From Diaporthe sp. PMI_573 (lineage: Eukaryota > Ascomycota > Sordariomycetes > Diaporthales > Diaporthaceae): a stretch of 64,000 nucleotides of DNA. Each line of letters opens with the position of its first letter. Position 1 is the stretch's first letter. The notes under the pieces are model-generated. The model was not told where the DNA came from. It saw only the letters and a program-made list of their open reading frames with translations, and did no database searches. The translations under genes and the position numbers were made by a program. Of the stretch, positions 25,611 through 37,030 are shown one piece after another. The stretch covers positions 186,001-250,000 of the forward strand of contig JAJTUP010000023.1 of the NCBI GenBank assembly GCA_021399435.1, in the 5' to 3' direction.

Positions 25611-26093
25611 TGTTATAAACAGCCTCCTTCAGACCCCCAGACCCCTTCAGCCTCCTTCAGCCCCTCCAAAGCCCTTCCAGCCTCCCTCAGCCCCTATCCA
25701 CCTCCTTCAGAAAGAATAGGCTATCTATGCAAGCCTCTAGATATAAGTGGAGAAACCAGCTAGCCTAGCTTGGCAGAATCTTCTTATCGGAGTTATTCCT
25801 TCCGCCCTTTCCCATTTCTCTTTCTAGCCCCTGTTTTTCTCGAGTCATTATTCTCTCCGCCGGAGGAATATACCTCTCCGAAGGTCCGAACCTTCTATGT
25901 ATATATACCTAGCCTTTTCCTCTCAGATAGATAGTTAGTTCTTTAGTCAGATCAACTTTTTCCCTCCTACACCTAGCTTGCCTCCTCCTTCCTTGAATTT
26001 GTTCTCTATGAGGTGTTGAAGGATATCTTAACTACAGCCTTACTATGTCCCTCTACCCTTAGCCCTCTACCCTTAATCTAGGTGTTTTTAACA
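25611..26093 (+). repeat. Gypsy-2 3' LTR
   Basis: 483 bp, less mutated than the 5' copy, followed directly by CTTAT. Confidence 0.95.
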
Positions 26094-26105
26094 CTTATAC
26101 AATTT

Positions 26106-26400
26106 TCTTAGGTCCTAGATATAGTCTTTAAGGTCTATTGTACAGCCTAAGGTATCTTGGTTCTATTCTAAGAGGTCCTGACTATATCCTAAGGTATTTT
26201 GGTTATATCCTTATACGTCCTAAAGTATCCTGGCCATATCCTTTATATGTCCTAAAGTGTCCTGGCTATATCCTTTATATATCCTAGGTCTATCCTGAGC
26301 CTATCCTGGCTATATCTTTCGTACATGCTATATCCTTTATACGTCCTTATGCTATCCTGTAGCTATCCTGGGCCTTTCTATTATATATCCTGGGCCTGTC
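26106..26400. repeat. Degenerate minisatellite in the copia 3' region
   Basis: Repeated variants of a TATCCT/GTCCT core, for example TCCTGGCTATATCC followed by TTTATATGTCCTAAAG, recur with irregular spacing across about 300 bases. Purine-rich on the minus strand. Confidence 0.6.
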
Positions 26401-26529
26401 TTCCTTTAGTTCTTAAGTTTTCATGCAGCTGTCTTGCAGCTTTTTCTTCTTGTCTTTATACCCTCTAGTCAAGCACCTCTTTCCTTATTCCTTCTAGCTA
26501 AGGCATTCTATATACACCTTTACCCTGAT

Positions 26530-29500
26530 CTTTAACATATTTATTAAGATTAGCTTTTCCAATACTCTATTTAGTGCCTTCTTTATATAAGTATTAGCTG
26601 GGTTGTCCTTCCCATTAATCTACCGTACTTTAGAAATTTCTTTCTTTTTATATACTTTCCTTAATAATATAATGTCAATTATCAGTCTTTTCTTATCTAT
26701 TGTGCCCAGCCTAACTAGACAGTTATATAATAATCTTAAATCTATATAGATAACAACTAGAATTCTTAGCATTTCCAAATAGTTTATTACCTAGTTTAGT
26801 GTTATATTAAGTGCCATGCTACTGTTAAACCCAGTCATTATCCTATACAGCTTACTTGCTAGTATGCTTCTAGTTACCTGCTTGTACTTTGTAGAGCTTT
26901 AGTGTATAATGTTTCCATAGATGTCAAAATCCTCTCTTGTACGGCTAGCCTCTATTGCTAGTATAATAATAAATCCTAGCTGGGAGGTAAGGTTTGTATT
27001 GTTTGTAAAGGATCCGTCTATAAAAATATAAAGCTTTGTACGCTCTAGGTTAAGTAAAATAAATGTAATCTCTCTCTTAGGGTTTTCTATCTACTACTTA
27101 ATTTATATATTAAGTACCTCTATGTCCTTCTTTTTTAGGTCTTTAATCTAGGCTGCTAATGATAGGTTGTATACAGCTTCTGGTTGGCAGATTGATACAA
27201 TATAGACACCCCTTATATACTAGGCAATATACTGTTGGGGTGCATCTTTAGCCTCTAGGTTGATTAGGACTAGGTTTGCTATTTAGCCCTTCTATATAAA
27301 GGTAATATTGTCTCTATTAAACTTAATCTTCTCTCTATTAAACTCAATTAATTGTTTTAGTCCTAGGATTTGCTTATTCTTTACACAAAACTTTTTATTG
27401 TATAGTTCCTCTTCTTCTTTCCTAGAAAATTAGGTAATTATAAAGCCAAAGATATTATCTATCTGTATCCCGGTAATTCCAAAGTTATACAGTCTATTTA
27501 TAGTAAATAACAAGTATAGATTATATATTAAAACCTTTATCCCTAAAACTTTAGTATAGTATAAATAATATATCTTATACTAGTATAGACCTAACTCTAC
27601 TAGTCTATACAATAGCTTCTAAATTAGGAATATAGTTTCTAATAGGTACTAATTATATAACTTAACTGGCAGCTCTGCCAGAATAGTATAAGTAAAGGGG
27701 TCGCGTAATTAGGTATAGGCTTATATAATATCCCTTAATTCTCCTTGGCAGTAAAAATATAGTACAAGAGTTGGTCCTAGTGTAAAAATAAGTCTCTAGC
27801 TTATCTTTTAAATAGTAGGAGCTTAGATCAGGATTGCCTCCTTTTCTAAGTCTCTATACCCTTATATAACAAGCCTAAATTTCTCTATAGGCTTTATTAA
27901 CCTATTCTTTACCTCTTATACCATCCTTGTCTTAAAAATCCAAAGTCTATTATATTAGTTTATATTATACCAAATAAATTAAAAAACATCTTTACTAGCC
28001 AGAGCATCTATTTCTAGTATATCTAACTCCTTAAATAGCCTTCTAAAAGCAATGATAATATTATCTTGGCGTAGTTTAACTACCAAATTATACAAGTCTT
28101 TCTCCTTCTAGGTAAGGAAAATGCTCGGCAACTACTATATATATGTAACAAATGTTGGTTATATAGCAGCCTTGCAGGGGCGTCTTCTTCTCCTTAGTTA
28201 AATAGCTTATATAGTAGCCTTCCTTAGTTGTCCCCTTTTCCTTGGCTAGGATTATTCTTATACAATAGGCTGAGGAGTATCTAATTTATCTTAGGGTATA
28301 GCTTCTACTATATAGTAATATGGCTTAATATATATTACCTATATCTAAATTGGTCTATTTATTATACCTACTATAATTATATATCTCTCGATACTGTTAA
28401 CTTTATATAATCCCTTCTACCCCTTATTTTCTCTCTAGATTAGGACTTTACTTTAAATTAGTAGGAATAGGGTAGATTAGAGGTCTAGTCTATTCCTAGT
28501 ATTAATTACACGGTTAACTTCAACTTCTACCCTAATCGTATATAGTATCTTTATTGCTTTCTAAACTGCTAATACTTATTGTGCAATATCTAGTAATAGC
28601 GGCAAATCTTGTAATATCCATAGATATGCTCCAAAAACTAAAAGCATTAGTATAATACTATTTAGTCCCGCAGTATCGTTTAATACCTTTACGGCCATCT
28701 ATAAAATTGTTTTATCATCTATATAGTAGCCAATCTCAGCCTTTAAAATCTTAAAAGCTCTTCTTAGGGGCCCGTATAAGCATTTAACCTTGCCTAAAGC
28801 CCAGTATACTTCTACAGGCATTTCTTTACACATAATTCCTATAATCTTTACATTATTCCGGAATTTCTCTAAAGCAAAGTTAGTTCCTAGATTATATACA
28901 ATATAGTCTAGAGGACCAATGTATATATAGATCCAGTACTTACATAGTGTATTCTAGGTGTCTTATATAAAAAGAGAGTTAAGAAATATAGCTGCTTGGA
29001 AACTTATGTCTAAGTTAATAACGTAAAGTACATTCCTTCCATTTAGATATATAATATTAATAACTACTTTATAGTTAAAGTAGCTTTCGTCTTTAATTAA
29101 AAACTTAAATCTCCTTAGTAATAAATCGTATATCTAGCAAAAGTAGCAGAATTTCTAAATCTTGTCCAGAATTGCCTCTTCTACATTATCGTGCCCTATA
29201 TTCCTTAATAGCTTATACAGCCTATCTATACAAGAGTGCCCAAAGCATCTATAGAGTCTCCTAAGCTATAGCTCTATAAGAAATACTCCAGCTTCTATAC
29301 AGCTTATATTAAAAAATACATGTCCCTATTTCCTAACCACTAGAATTATTATATTCCCTTATATAATAACATCTAATAGGTTGTTAAAGTATGCCTTTAG
29401 CCTGTCTGCATTATATAGAGAGAATAGAAAGGGGGTTGATGTATTAAGAATATAGTATATAATACTTCCTAGCTGGTTTACAACCTTAATTATACCAACC

Positions 29501-29720
29501 GCTAAAATAACATTACTATTGCCAAATTTGACTTTAGCTATATCTACACCCCATCTAATCTTTATACCTGGGTTTTTACAGATATAGGCCAATACTTGGA
29601 GCATTCTTACTGTAGAAAGCTTTGCTGCGCCTATATCCTATAGTTCTCCCTAATACTTTGTACTATATAGGTCATATAGTACAAATTAGCTTGCCTCAGT
29701 TACTTTTAAGGCTATATAGA
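26530..29720 (-). pseudogene. Copia pol relic (protease, integrase, RT, RNase H)
   Basis: Read on the minus strand. The 29359-29604 frame holds the protease-adjacent segment with TPFLFSLYNADRLKAYFNN, characteristic of fungal copia polyproteins. At about 29175-29300 the GAG-pre-integrase pattern LRRLYRCFGHSCIDRLYKLL is clear. The RT C-terminal part (GVYIVSICQPEAVYNLSLAA) lies near 27200. RNase H (YIFIDGSFTNNTNLTSQLGF, then STKYKQVTRSILASKLYR) lies at about 26800-27040. TAG/TAA stops interrupt all parts, mostly at Trp and Gln positions. The order and strand agree with the LTR orientation. Confidence 0.8.
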
Positions 29721-29899
29721 TATCCTCCCCAGTTATACAGTAGTTAAATATAAAATCCACTAGATTCTATTAGAGGATAGCCTTGTTATCTATATCCCAC
29801 CACAGATCAAATAGTAAGTTTTCTACTTTATACAGTAAATCCTCTCCTTTATACTCAAGCAAGTAGGTAGCAAACTTCTCCTCTTCCAGGATAGGTTCT

Positions 29900-31800
29900 T
29901 GCTTAAAGTCTTTACATACCTAGAGGTATTGTTTTTATATATCTATCCTTTTCTTGTCTATATGGTTTATAGACCAGCATCCCTCCTTCTTATATACAAA
30001 GCATTTTATTGCCTTAGCTATTATATAGTATAGTTTAAAAGGTTGTTATTATCTTAGTCTAAAGGAAATTTGCACTAAGAAATAATAGTTGTTTGGCCGA
30101 AAAAGAATTTATAGTAAAGATTAGTAATTATACAAAGTTCTCTGGCAGTTCTTAAAGTTTAAGCTATACCTCCTGTCCACAAAGTTAATTCTAGCTTCTT
30201 TATACAACATAAATTATTAGATAGAATCTCTTTCTATAGCTACTTACAGAGCTACACAAAGGTCTACAAATAGGGCCTTGCACATAGGCTTCTAGTTTAT
30301 TATAGCCGGTTCCAACTCTAGTACCGTATAGCATGCTCTAACTACTGTTATATAGAGTATTATCTTGCCCTAATATCCCTCTTCTAGGGCTCTTTATACA
30401 AGCTATAGCTTGTCTAAAAAGGCTTTCAAGACTTTTAGTAAGGTCTTGTCTGGGTTTTCTTTCCTTACTTATACAAATAACAAGGTTGTCCAGTCTACCC
30501 AATACTAGCTATAGTTCATTATTATATTAAAATATATGTCTATAAGGTTATATACTTTATCCTACCTCTTGTCTAGTCTAATATAGTATATATAGAAGTC
30601 TTCTACGCGACTAAAGAGGATGTCTAGAAAAACTATATAGTATTAATCTTTAGTAATTTACAGTTATCTGTAATAACTAATAAAGATCTGTACCTTATTA
30701 TATAGTAAGTTGTAGGGCTTGCCGATATAATTCCTGTCTTTTCTCTACCCCTTCTAGAAAATAGATACTTATTAAGGGTCTATCGGCCTATTATAGACAA
30801 TTTGAGTTAAAGATAGATTATACAGTACATTATCTATATAGACTAAATATACTGTAAGCACCGTACTATACTGTTATAGAAAGTTGCCCACCTCTTACAT
30901 ATATCTAGTACCCGGAGGTACTTATCGTACAGGTTGTATCTCAACTATAGATACTCGTTGGTTTCTCGTTATCTCGTATAATTAAACTCTTAGGGATAGT
31001 AGTTTAATTATCTGTCGTACATAGACTAGTTCTAGCACTTACAGTAGGTAGTTTTCTGCTGCCTTCTCGGCTTCAATAAGTCATAGAATCTAACTAGTAT
31101 AGGGACCCTTTAATATTAAGATTCCTCTTGCCTCAAGGAGATTTAGAAGTACTTTCTTAAATATACAATCCACTTTATTAAATTAATAAAAAGTCTACCC
31201 TTTAAAGTCGTTAACCAGAGACCCTAGTATATTGGCTTTACTTAGGTCTAGATAAATAATATCCATTATAACCCATATAAAGTATATAGTAAGCTAGGTA
31301 TTGTTTAGTAGGGCATCTAAATCGATATCTAGGTCCCAGTACCTTAGATTTATCATGCTTTACCATACTTTCAGTAGTATTATGCTTCTTTTACTCATCT
31401 CTTTGTATATTGCTTGGTTCCGGCTACTTAAGCCTACTGCTATAGCCGAAGCTAATAGTTCTAGTATATTGGAGAATAACATCTTGTATGGTGTTTTGTT
31501 GGCTTATTTACACAATGTCTTCTTTGTCGTACAATAGTATATACAGCTTCTTCCTAGTCATACAAGGTCTTGGCTGCAGATATATTCTATCTGGCATTCA
31601 GTATAGCAGTCTTGATTTATGCAATTTTAAAAAGATTTTGTCTTCTAGGGGTATTCTCTTCCTTCCTGACTGGCGGAAAGGTTGAGATAGCCTCTGGGCT
31701 CTTAGTACAAGCATACAATTCTAGTTGCTTCTACGTCTCGTCTGGCATTCTGTAGCTACAACCATAGAGTCGTACCGATACTTGTCTCTTCACTCTTGCT
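29900..31800 (-). pseudogene. Copia gag relic
   Basis: By position this is the 5' coding part of the minus-strand copia element. Near 29962-30005 the gag zinc knuckle reads KCFVYKKEGCWSINH; the second Cys is Tyr (TGT to TAT), another RIP-type change. The rest is too degraded to delimit. Confidence 0.55.
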
Positions 31801-31833
31801 AATCTGTAATTACACCAAGCAATCACTGATTAG

Positions 31834-32042
31834 TATTAAATGGCCTTTGCCATATGGCGTAAATATACGTACATACATATCTGTGCAATTGGTTCTAAAT
31901 TCGTTGATGTCTGTCTAAACTATGAAACAAGCGGGAAAGCTCGCACGCAGACCTCTTAGGTCTACATACACTCCCTTGCTGGATTAGTCATCATCCCTAG
32001 CCAAGATGGCTATGTGCGATCAGCCTCAGTGCTATTCCAACA
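31834..32042 (-). repeat. Copia 5' LTR (right copy)
   Basis: 209 bp, ending GCTATTCCAACA followed by the CTTAG duplication at 32043-32047. Relative to the left copy its changes are, by eye, exclusively G-to-A on the plus strand and concentrated in its left part. Confidence 0.9.
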
Positions 32043-32047
32043 CTTAG

Positions 32048-33466
32048 GCTACTTATATTAATGGTTCTAGTTTATAGTATTACCAGAAGCAGTTCTTACT
32101 AGCCTTATCTATACAGCTATTACAAGGCTGTCTATATTTTCTGGGCTACGTGTTATAATTATATTCTAAACCCACTCTTTTGGGCATTGTTTTTTTTTTT
32201 AAAAAAAAAAACGCTAAGGTGTTTAAGCGTTTACCACTGTATGAAGGGACCGCCTACATACTGCTTAAGAAGCGTACGTACACGGATCAAAAAACAAAAC
32301 CACCTACCTGTCAAGGTTCCTTGGGCAGTGGGACTCTTCTATTAATTGAATAGCTCAGTATTCTCCAAGACCCGCCTGGACGGTGTAGTCGGTCACACTG
32401 ACCACCTTTGAAACAGCTAGGTGGTGGAGACGACCAACAGGTCTCGACGGCCGCTTCCCGATCTTGAGCCTGGAGCCCAACACCACTTTTGGGACCGAAA
32501 TAATGGGCGGGCATTCCTTTTCAGAGGTTCGACCTGTCTCCACTGATTGGTGTGCGCAGAACTCTCAGGTGATCCCCAGTCTCGTTTTGTGTATATATCT
32601 ATCCTTGCTAGCCCTGTCTCCCTCTTCAAAGTGAACAGAATATCAACTCTACTGGCCCCACAGCATCCGCTTTCAACGTTGAGTGTCCACTTTGAACACG
32701 CGTGCTTTACCATTCACAACGCAATACTACCTCTCAAGCTTATCTTCCATCTATTCTGATCTTCGATCGGAAACCCTCGAGCCGCATATACCGACAGGAC
32801 TGAGCCAGTCTGCCTTCCACGACACAAGCTCCTGTCAAGAAGCCGGCTGTGTCCACCGCCGCCACCAACTCAGGCGGGCTCGGGTCCTCAGGGCTGGCCT
32901 CCTCTAGCTCATCATCCAGGCCACCCACGCCCCCGCTGGTCAAATTAGGCCCGGTCCTACACTGTTCCGAAAATCTGAGCACTCTCTGCTCGTGAAGCCG
33001 GAAACGCAGCAGCTCAAGACTTTGGCGCAACGCCAGGCGAAACCAAGGAAGATGTCAGAGGATCCAAAGAAGAAATGATGCTTTATTCACTAATGGATGG
33101 AGCAAGGGGAGATCACAGTAAAATATGAATGAGTTCCCTTCAAATTGGCGCCTGATCCGCAGTTAGGTAGCTTTTATAGGTCAACTAGTGAGACGGATCC
33201 TATTTACTGCTAGCAAATAGGCCGCTCAGCCAAAAGACCAGAATTTCCAATCGACATTGGAAATACCAAGCAGTATATAAGCTCCGTACCGTCACAATGA
33301 TGATAGCTACTTAGGTATTCAATGAAACTTATTTTATCTAAAGAAACAATCGTCATTATTCATTGCATCAATAATATGTTGAAAAGAAACCACACTGCCA
33401 TAAAATTATTAAACCATACTACCACGTACCTGGATTTCAATGATGAGACAATGTTTCATACAGGCT
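32048..33466. other. Transition from AT-rich nest to genic DNA, no confident gene
   Basis: AT-rich relic continues to about 32200, with T11 and A11 runs head to head at 32190-32212 and a loose inverted repeat AAACGCT/AAGCGTTT just after. Beyond that composition is normal. A Ser/Pro-rich plus-strand frame at about 32820-33000 (GLGSSGLASSSSSSRPPTPP) looks coding-derived but has no start and ends at a stop, so it may be a gene remnant. Confidence 0.4.
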
Positions 33467-34629
33467 TTAACACCATGGATACATCTGTCTGCACAACCAT
33501 TCTACTCCTTCACGATCGTCCACTGGACCTGCCCCCATCCTCCATCGTACGCAAGGAATGTTCAATCGAATCTCCTTTCCCACATCAAATTCAATGCCCG
33601 TCATGGTTTCCAAAACCCGCAAAAGATGTGGATGAGGGTCCCAGATTGTGAGTTCTTTCAAGTTCCATCTTGAAGCCTCCACTATTGCTGCTTGGAAGAC
33701 CTCGACCAATTGTCCACTCAGTTTCTCCTTATCTAGCAGGACAACTCCATCACATGGCAGCACAAGTCGAAGTAGCCTGAGCGCGTCTGCGTTGAAATCA
33801 TGGAGCCAGTAGCACCAGATCTCGCCAGAGGAGCTCATAGCACCTTTAGTTGAAGGCACTTGGTCTTTCAACTTGAACAGCTTATTGGCCACGTACTCCT
33901 CGGATGCGAAATGCCACGTAGCCTGATCGAAGGTCGGAAGAAAGCCGATGCTCCAACGTCTGCCTCTTGGTAGAGTGCTGTTTTTGAGTTGATAAGAGAA
34001 GGCATCGACGTCTTGCTGGCAAAGCAACTTTAAACGATCTTTGCCCAACAGAGTCACTCCACCTGGGATTGGAGACGGATTCGGTGGAATAGAAATGATG
34101 GCTTCTTGTGTATCTACTATATCCCAGCCAAAAGGTTTGTAGAAGTCCTGGAAATGTCAGCTACTTGATGATATGTAACTCAATATCTGCAGCTCGTGCT
34201 TACACCCACAGCAGACCACAGGACAGTGAAATGAGCAGGTGGCTCTAGGTTGTCAAGCCAAGACGCAAGCTGACGCATCATCGCAGACGCAATGCCACGC
34301 CTTCGGTACTCAGGCGGTGTATACACAGCGGCCACACCATAGCTGCACTCCTCAGTGCAAGATTCATTTGCAACCCGGACAACAGCCGGCTTTCTCAGCG
34401 TCTCCGCAGATGCGTAAATTTTGTCCCCATCTGTAAATACCCAGTAATGGATGGCTCCGTTTCCCATCAATTTCTGGGTACCATTCACCAACTGTTGACC
34501 GATGTACTCTTCCACAGTGAGCTTACCTTTCCATGACGCGCTGTTGTTACGCCACGATACCAACCGTTCTTCCTCTGTGGCTTCTTTCAGAACCAATTTA
34601 CTTGGATCAAATTCCGGTGGAAGCGACAT
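33467..34629 (-). CDS. Lyc1-like lysine N6-acetyltransferase (GNAT family)
   Basis: Two exons, 34629-34204 and 34147-33467, encode 368 aa. The intron (34203-34148, 56 nt) has GTAAGC at the donor and TTCCAG at the acceptor and restores the family reading WSAVG then DFYKPFGW. The start MSLPPEFDPSKLVL is the first ATG in frame and matches the short lead-in usual for this family. ATEEERLVSWR, SWKGKLTVEEYI and the acetyl-CoA loop region PPEYRRRGIASAMMRQL mark a GNAT fold of the Lyc1 type. Yeast-type Lyc1 is the first step of lysine catabolism (lysine to N6-acetyllysine). No second catabolic gene is adjacent, so the substrate is inferred from family likeness only. Confidence 0.8.
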
Positions 34630-35350
34630 GATGTCTTCCGATAGGGAGGCGAGATCAAGAAGGTGGGGCAATATGCGGGATAACTTGTGTGACGAACATT
34701 CTCGGAGTCCTCGGAGTTCAGGAAGAAAGCCAAAGGGGGGGGGGCGGGGGAGGGTTCAGATTGCCGAAATTATCGTTCCTTGGAAACTTGAGCTGGAAGT
34801 ATGGACTATTATTTGTATTCTTTGAGTTCCTCTACTAAGCTGGAACGGCAATGAGTGTCCTTAAGAACAAGGAACAATGTGTCTTATCGACGATATGAGC
34901 TGGAAGTATATTAATGTTGTCCCGCCCTCGGGAACTTATAGACACACAAACCTATTATTAGAATGCAAACAAGTGTGAATTAGGCAGCAAGCTTCCGAGT
35001 ACATGTACAGGTGACATCATGCCGAATACAGCCGCAGGCTGCGCCGAATCCATATCTAGGTATACTACTCAATTTGCCAAATGTGTCGCTTAGTGATCGC
35101 GCTTATGTGACACAGATCGGCGATTCAAATTTCATTTCCTTATTGGATGAGAACCTCCCGTAATCTCATTTGGTTTCCATGATCACTGATAGCTGTATGA
35201 GCTGTAGCCACTTCGTTTTTGCTGCTCATCCATCCGGCATGGCAGCGAGTGGCCGAGGCATCCTCGGCTTATAGCCTCCTCCTGCTTCTGCGGCCTCGAA
35301 GTTATCCACGTTAACCTATGATAGCTTCTTACACCTCGTTCAATTGGTTC
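34630..35350. other. Intergenic between two minus-strand genes
   Basis: Holds the Lyc1-like gene's upstream region, including a G-rich run at about 34734-34750, and the 3' flank of the hydrolase. No gene or repeat was recognised. Confidence 0.5.
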
Positions 35351-37030
35351 TCAGACTCGTGAACCCTTTTCAAACCGCTCCTCTGTCTTCGAGGAATCAA
35401 TGGACCAATAGAACGCCTCAACCTCTCCTTGCCCATTTATATCAAATTCAAAGACGTAGTTGATGTATTCAGCATTGTTATATCGACCTCTCCTTTTAGA
35501 ATCATCATGAGTCAAACTCCATTCAAATTTATTCTCACAGAGATGACGCAGGTCATACGACTGGTCCTGGAACCCCTGGAATCGAAGTACCAGCTGATCG
35601 TCCAGTTTCGGGTGTCGTAGGATGTCGATGAAAAACGGCTCCGATATGTGATTGTACTTTCCCACGAATGATGAGAGCTTTGGTAGCATTGAATTCGTAC
35701 ATGCCGCCCTCGTGGTATGAATTTGACCTGCGAGGTCATCAAACTCAGCCATCGCACGACGATTTGCTTCCTTGGCCAATGCCACGTAATCCTGGCCGTC
35801 GTCGAATTGAAACAGAGCTTTGGTGACAGCTCTCCCAATCCAGTCTGCGGAATCACTTAATGCAATTGAATTGGTGAGAACCACAACTGCCGAACTTGTG
35901 TCTGGGAAAATTGCAATGAACGAATAATACCCCACTGTTGCGCCTTGATGGTATATCATCAAGATTGGCTGTTCTTTTGTACCAAACTCCGGGCTGTCTG
36001 CAACGTCCCAAAGGCCGGAATTGTCGCCAATCATGCCAACCACGCCAGGAAGTTGCGTCCGAACCCAGCCTATACCGTACGAACGTTCCCTAATTGACGG
36101 ATTGTGTATGGCGGCATGATTACTGAGGATGAAAGACACGTCTTGAATTACAGATTCCGTGTTTGGTGCCGTGCCGTTGACTGCATTGAGCATGGCAAAG
36201 GCCCACTTGATCATGTCGTTAAGGCTTGAGTACATGCCGCCAGATGCCTGGAAAAATGTATCCTTAAACTCTTGGCGTTTGGGAAGTAGAAAAGATCGCC
36301 CTCCAGATAATCCTGCATACGCACGTGAAAGCTTTGCCGATTCAACAAGTTCTGGACTCATGGTGGTGCTTTCAAAACCGAGTGGATGGAAAATGCTGTC
36401 AGAGAGGAATTCTTCCAAGGTCTTCTTGGTCACTTCCTCGATGATAAGACCTGCCAAGGAGTAACCCCAGACAAAGTAGCTCCAGTCCTGCCGGAATGGA
36501 AACAAACTGTCGAAATTGTTGATCATCGGGATGAGCCTGTCTTTCGGCAAAAGCATATCTCCGTCTCCTTGGAAAGCAAGATTCATACCGCCAAGCCCGG
36601 CAAGCCCGCACCTGTGAGAGAGAATGTCGGTGATGGTCATCATCTCAGATAAGAACTGGTTCTTCTGCTGGAAGCCTGGCAATATTTCTCGCACAGTCGT
36701 GTGCCAGTGGAGCTTCCCATCCTGCACCAGTCTTGCCATGGCCACAGCAATGAAGGATTTCGTGATCGAGCCGATGCCGTAGACAGTATCCGAGGCAGTT
36801 GGTTGACTGTCTTCCACGTTACCCTTCCCATAGTTGTACGTATGGACGACTTTTCCTTTATGTATGACCCCAATGGAGGCGCCAGGGACACCAGAGGCAA
36901 GGCAGATTTCATCGATCTGCGCATTGACTCGATGAAGCTGAAACGAAGATATTCTGGATTTCGGTGCTACAGCCTCGCCGATTGCGACTAAAACCCAAGC
37001 AATAGTCCTGAAAATGGCTTCATAAAGCAT
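35351..37030 (-). CDS. Class C beta-lactamase-like serine hydrolase
   Basis: Single exon of 559 aa from ATG 37030 to the stop at 35351-35353. The SxxK nucleophile motif is S88-I-T-K91 in VYGIGSITKSF. The second motif Tyr is probably Y190 (WGYSLAG), where class C enzymes have YxN; here the third residue is Leu. The KTG-like element near the strand B3 position reads HQG (IYHQGATVGYY). These are the landmarks of the fungal beta-lactamase/transpeptidase-like family that includes esterases and secondary-metabolite hydrolases (for example LovD-like acyltransferases). The C-terminal 150 aa form an extra domain. The N-terminus is hydrophobic (residues 8-20), so export or membrane contact is possible. 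An upstream extra exon cannot be excluded. Confidence 0.8.
   Translation of the reverse strand: MLYEAIFRTIAWVLVAIGEAVAPKSRISSFQLHRVNAQIDEICLASGVPGASIGVIHKGKVVHTYNYGKGNVEDSQPTASDTVYGIGSITKSFIAVAMARLVQDGKLHWHTTVREILPGFQQKNQFLSEMMTITDILSHRCGLAGLGGMNLAFQGDGDMLLPKDRLIPMINNFDSLFPFRQDWSYFVWGYSLAGLIIEEVTKKTLEEFLSDSIFHPLGFESTTMSPELVESAKLSRAYAGLSGGRSFLLPKRQEFKDTFFQASGGMYSSLNDMIKWAFAMLNAVNGTAPNTESVIQDVSFILSNHAAIHNPSIRERSYGIGWVRTQLPGVVGMIGDNSGLWDVADSPEFGTKEQPILMIYHQGATVGYYSFIAIFPDTSSAVVVLTNSIALSDSADWIGRAVTKALFQFDDGQDYVALAKEANRRAMAEFDDLAGQIHTTRAACTNSMLPKLSSFVGKYNHISEPFFIDILRHPKLDDQLVLRFQGFQDQSYDLRHLCENKFEWSLTHDDSKRRGRYNNAEYINYVFEFDINGQGEVEAFYWSIDSSKTEERFEKGSRV

Larger units (their letters stand above)
19784..26093 (+). 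mobile_element. Ty3/gypsy chromovirus (gypsy-2), full length, RIP-inactivated
   Basis: It is 6310 bp with 483-bp LTRs (19784-20266, 25611-26093), each TGTTA...TAACA, and perfect CTTAT duplications on either side (19779-19783 and 26094-26098). Plus-strand order is gag, protease, RT, RNase H, integrase and a C-terminal chromodomain, then a purine tract (GGAAAGGAGGG near 25596) against the right LTR. It is complete in structure, but every domain holds stop codons or altered key residues. It inserted into the copia element. Confidence 0.93.
2533..32042 (-). mobile_element. Ty1/copia LTR retrotransposon, outer shell of the nest, RIP-degraded
   Basis: Two same-orientation 209-bp LTRs (2533-2741 and 31834-32042) bound the block. 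CTTAG precedes the left one (2528-2532) and follows the right one (32043-32047), a perfect 5-bp target duplication. Conserved copia blocks read on the minus strand in the proper order: gag zinc knuckle (about 29960-30005), protease region (29359-29604), GAG-pre-integrase (about 29175-29300), reverse transcriptase to RNase H (about 28000 down to 26530). Subtracting the gypsy elements at 3188-18746 and 19784-26093 leaves about 7.6 kb, near copia size but with a long 3' region. Reading frames are full of TAG/TAA stops, so the element is dead. Confidence 0.85.
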
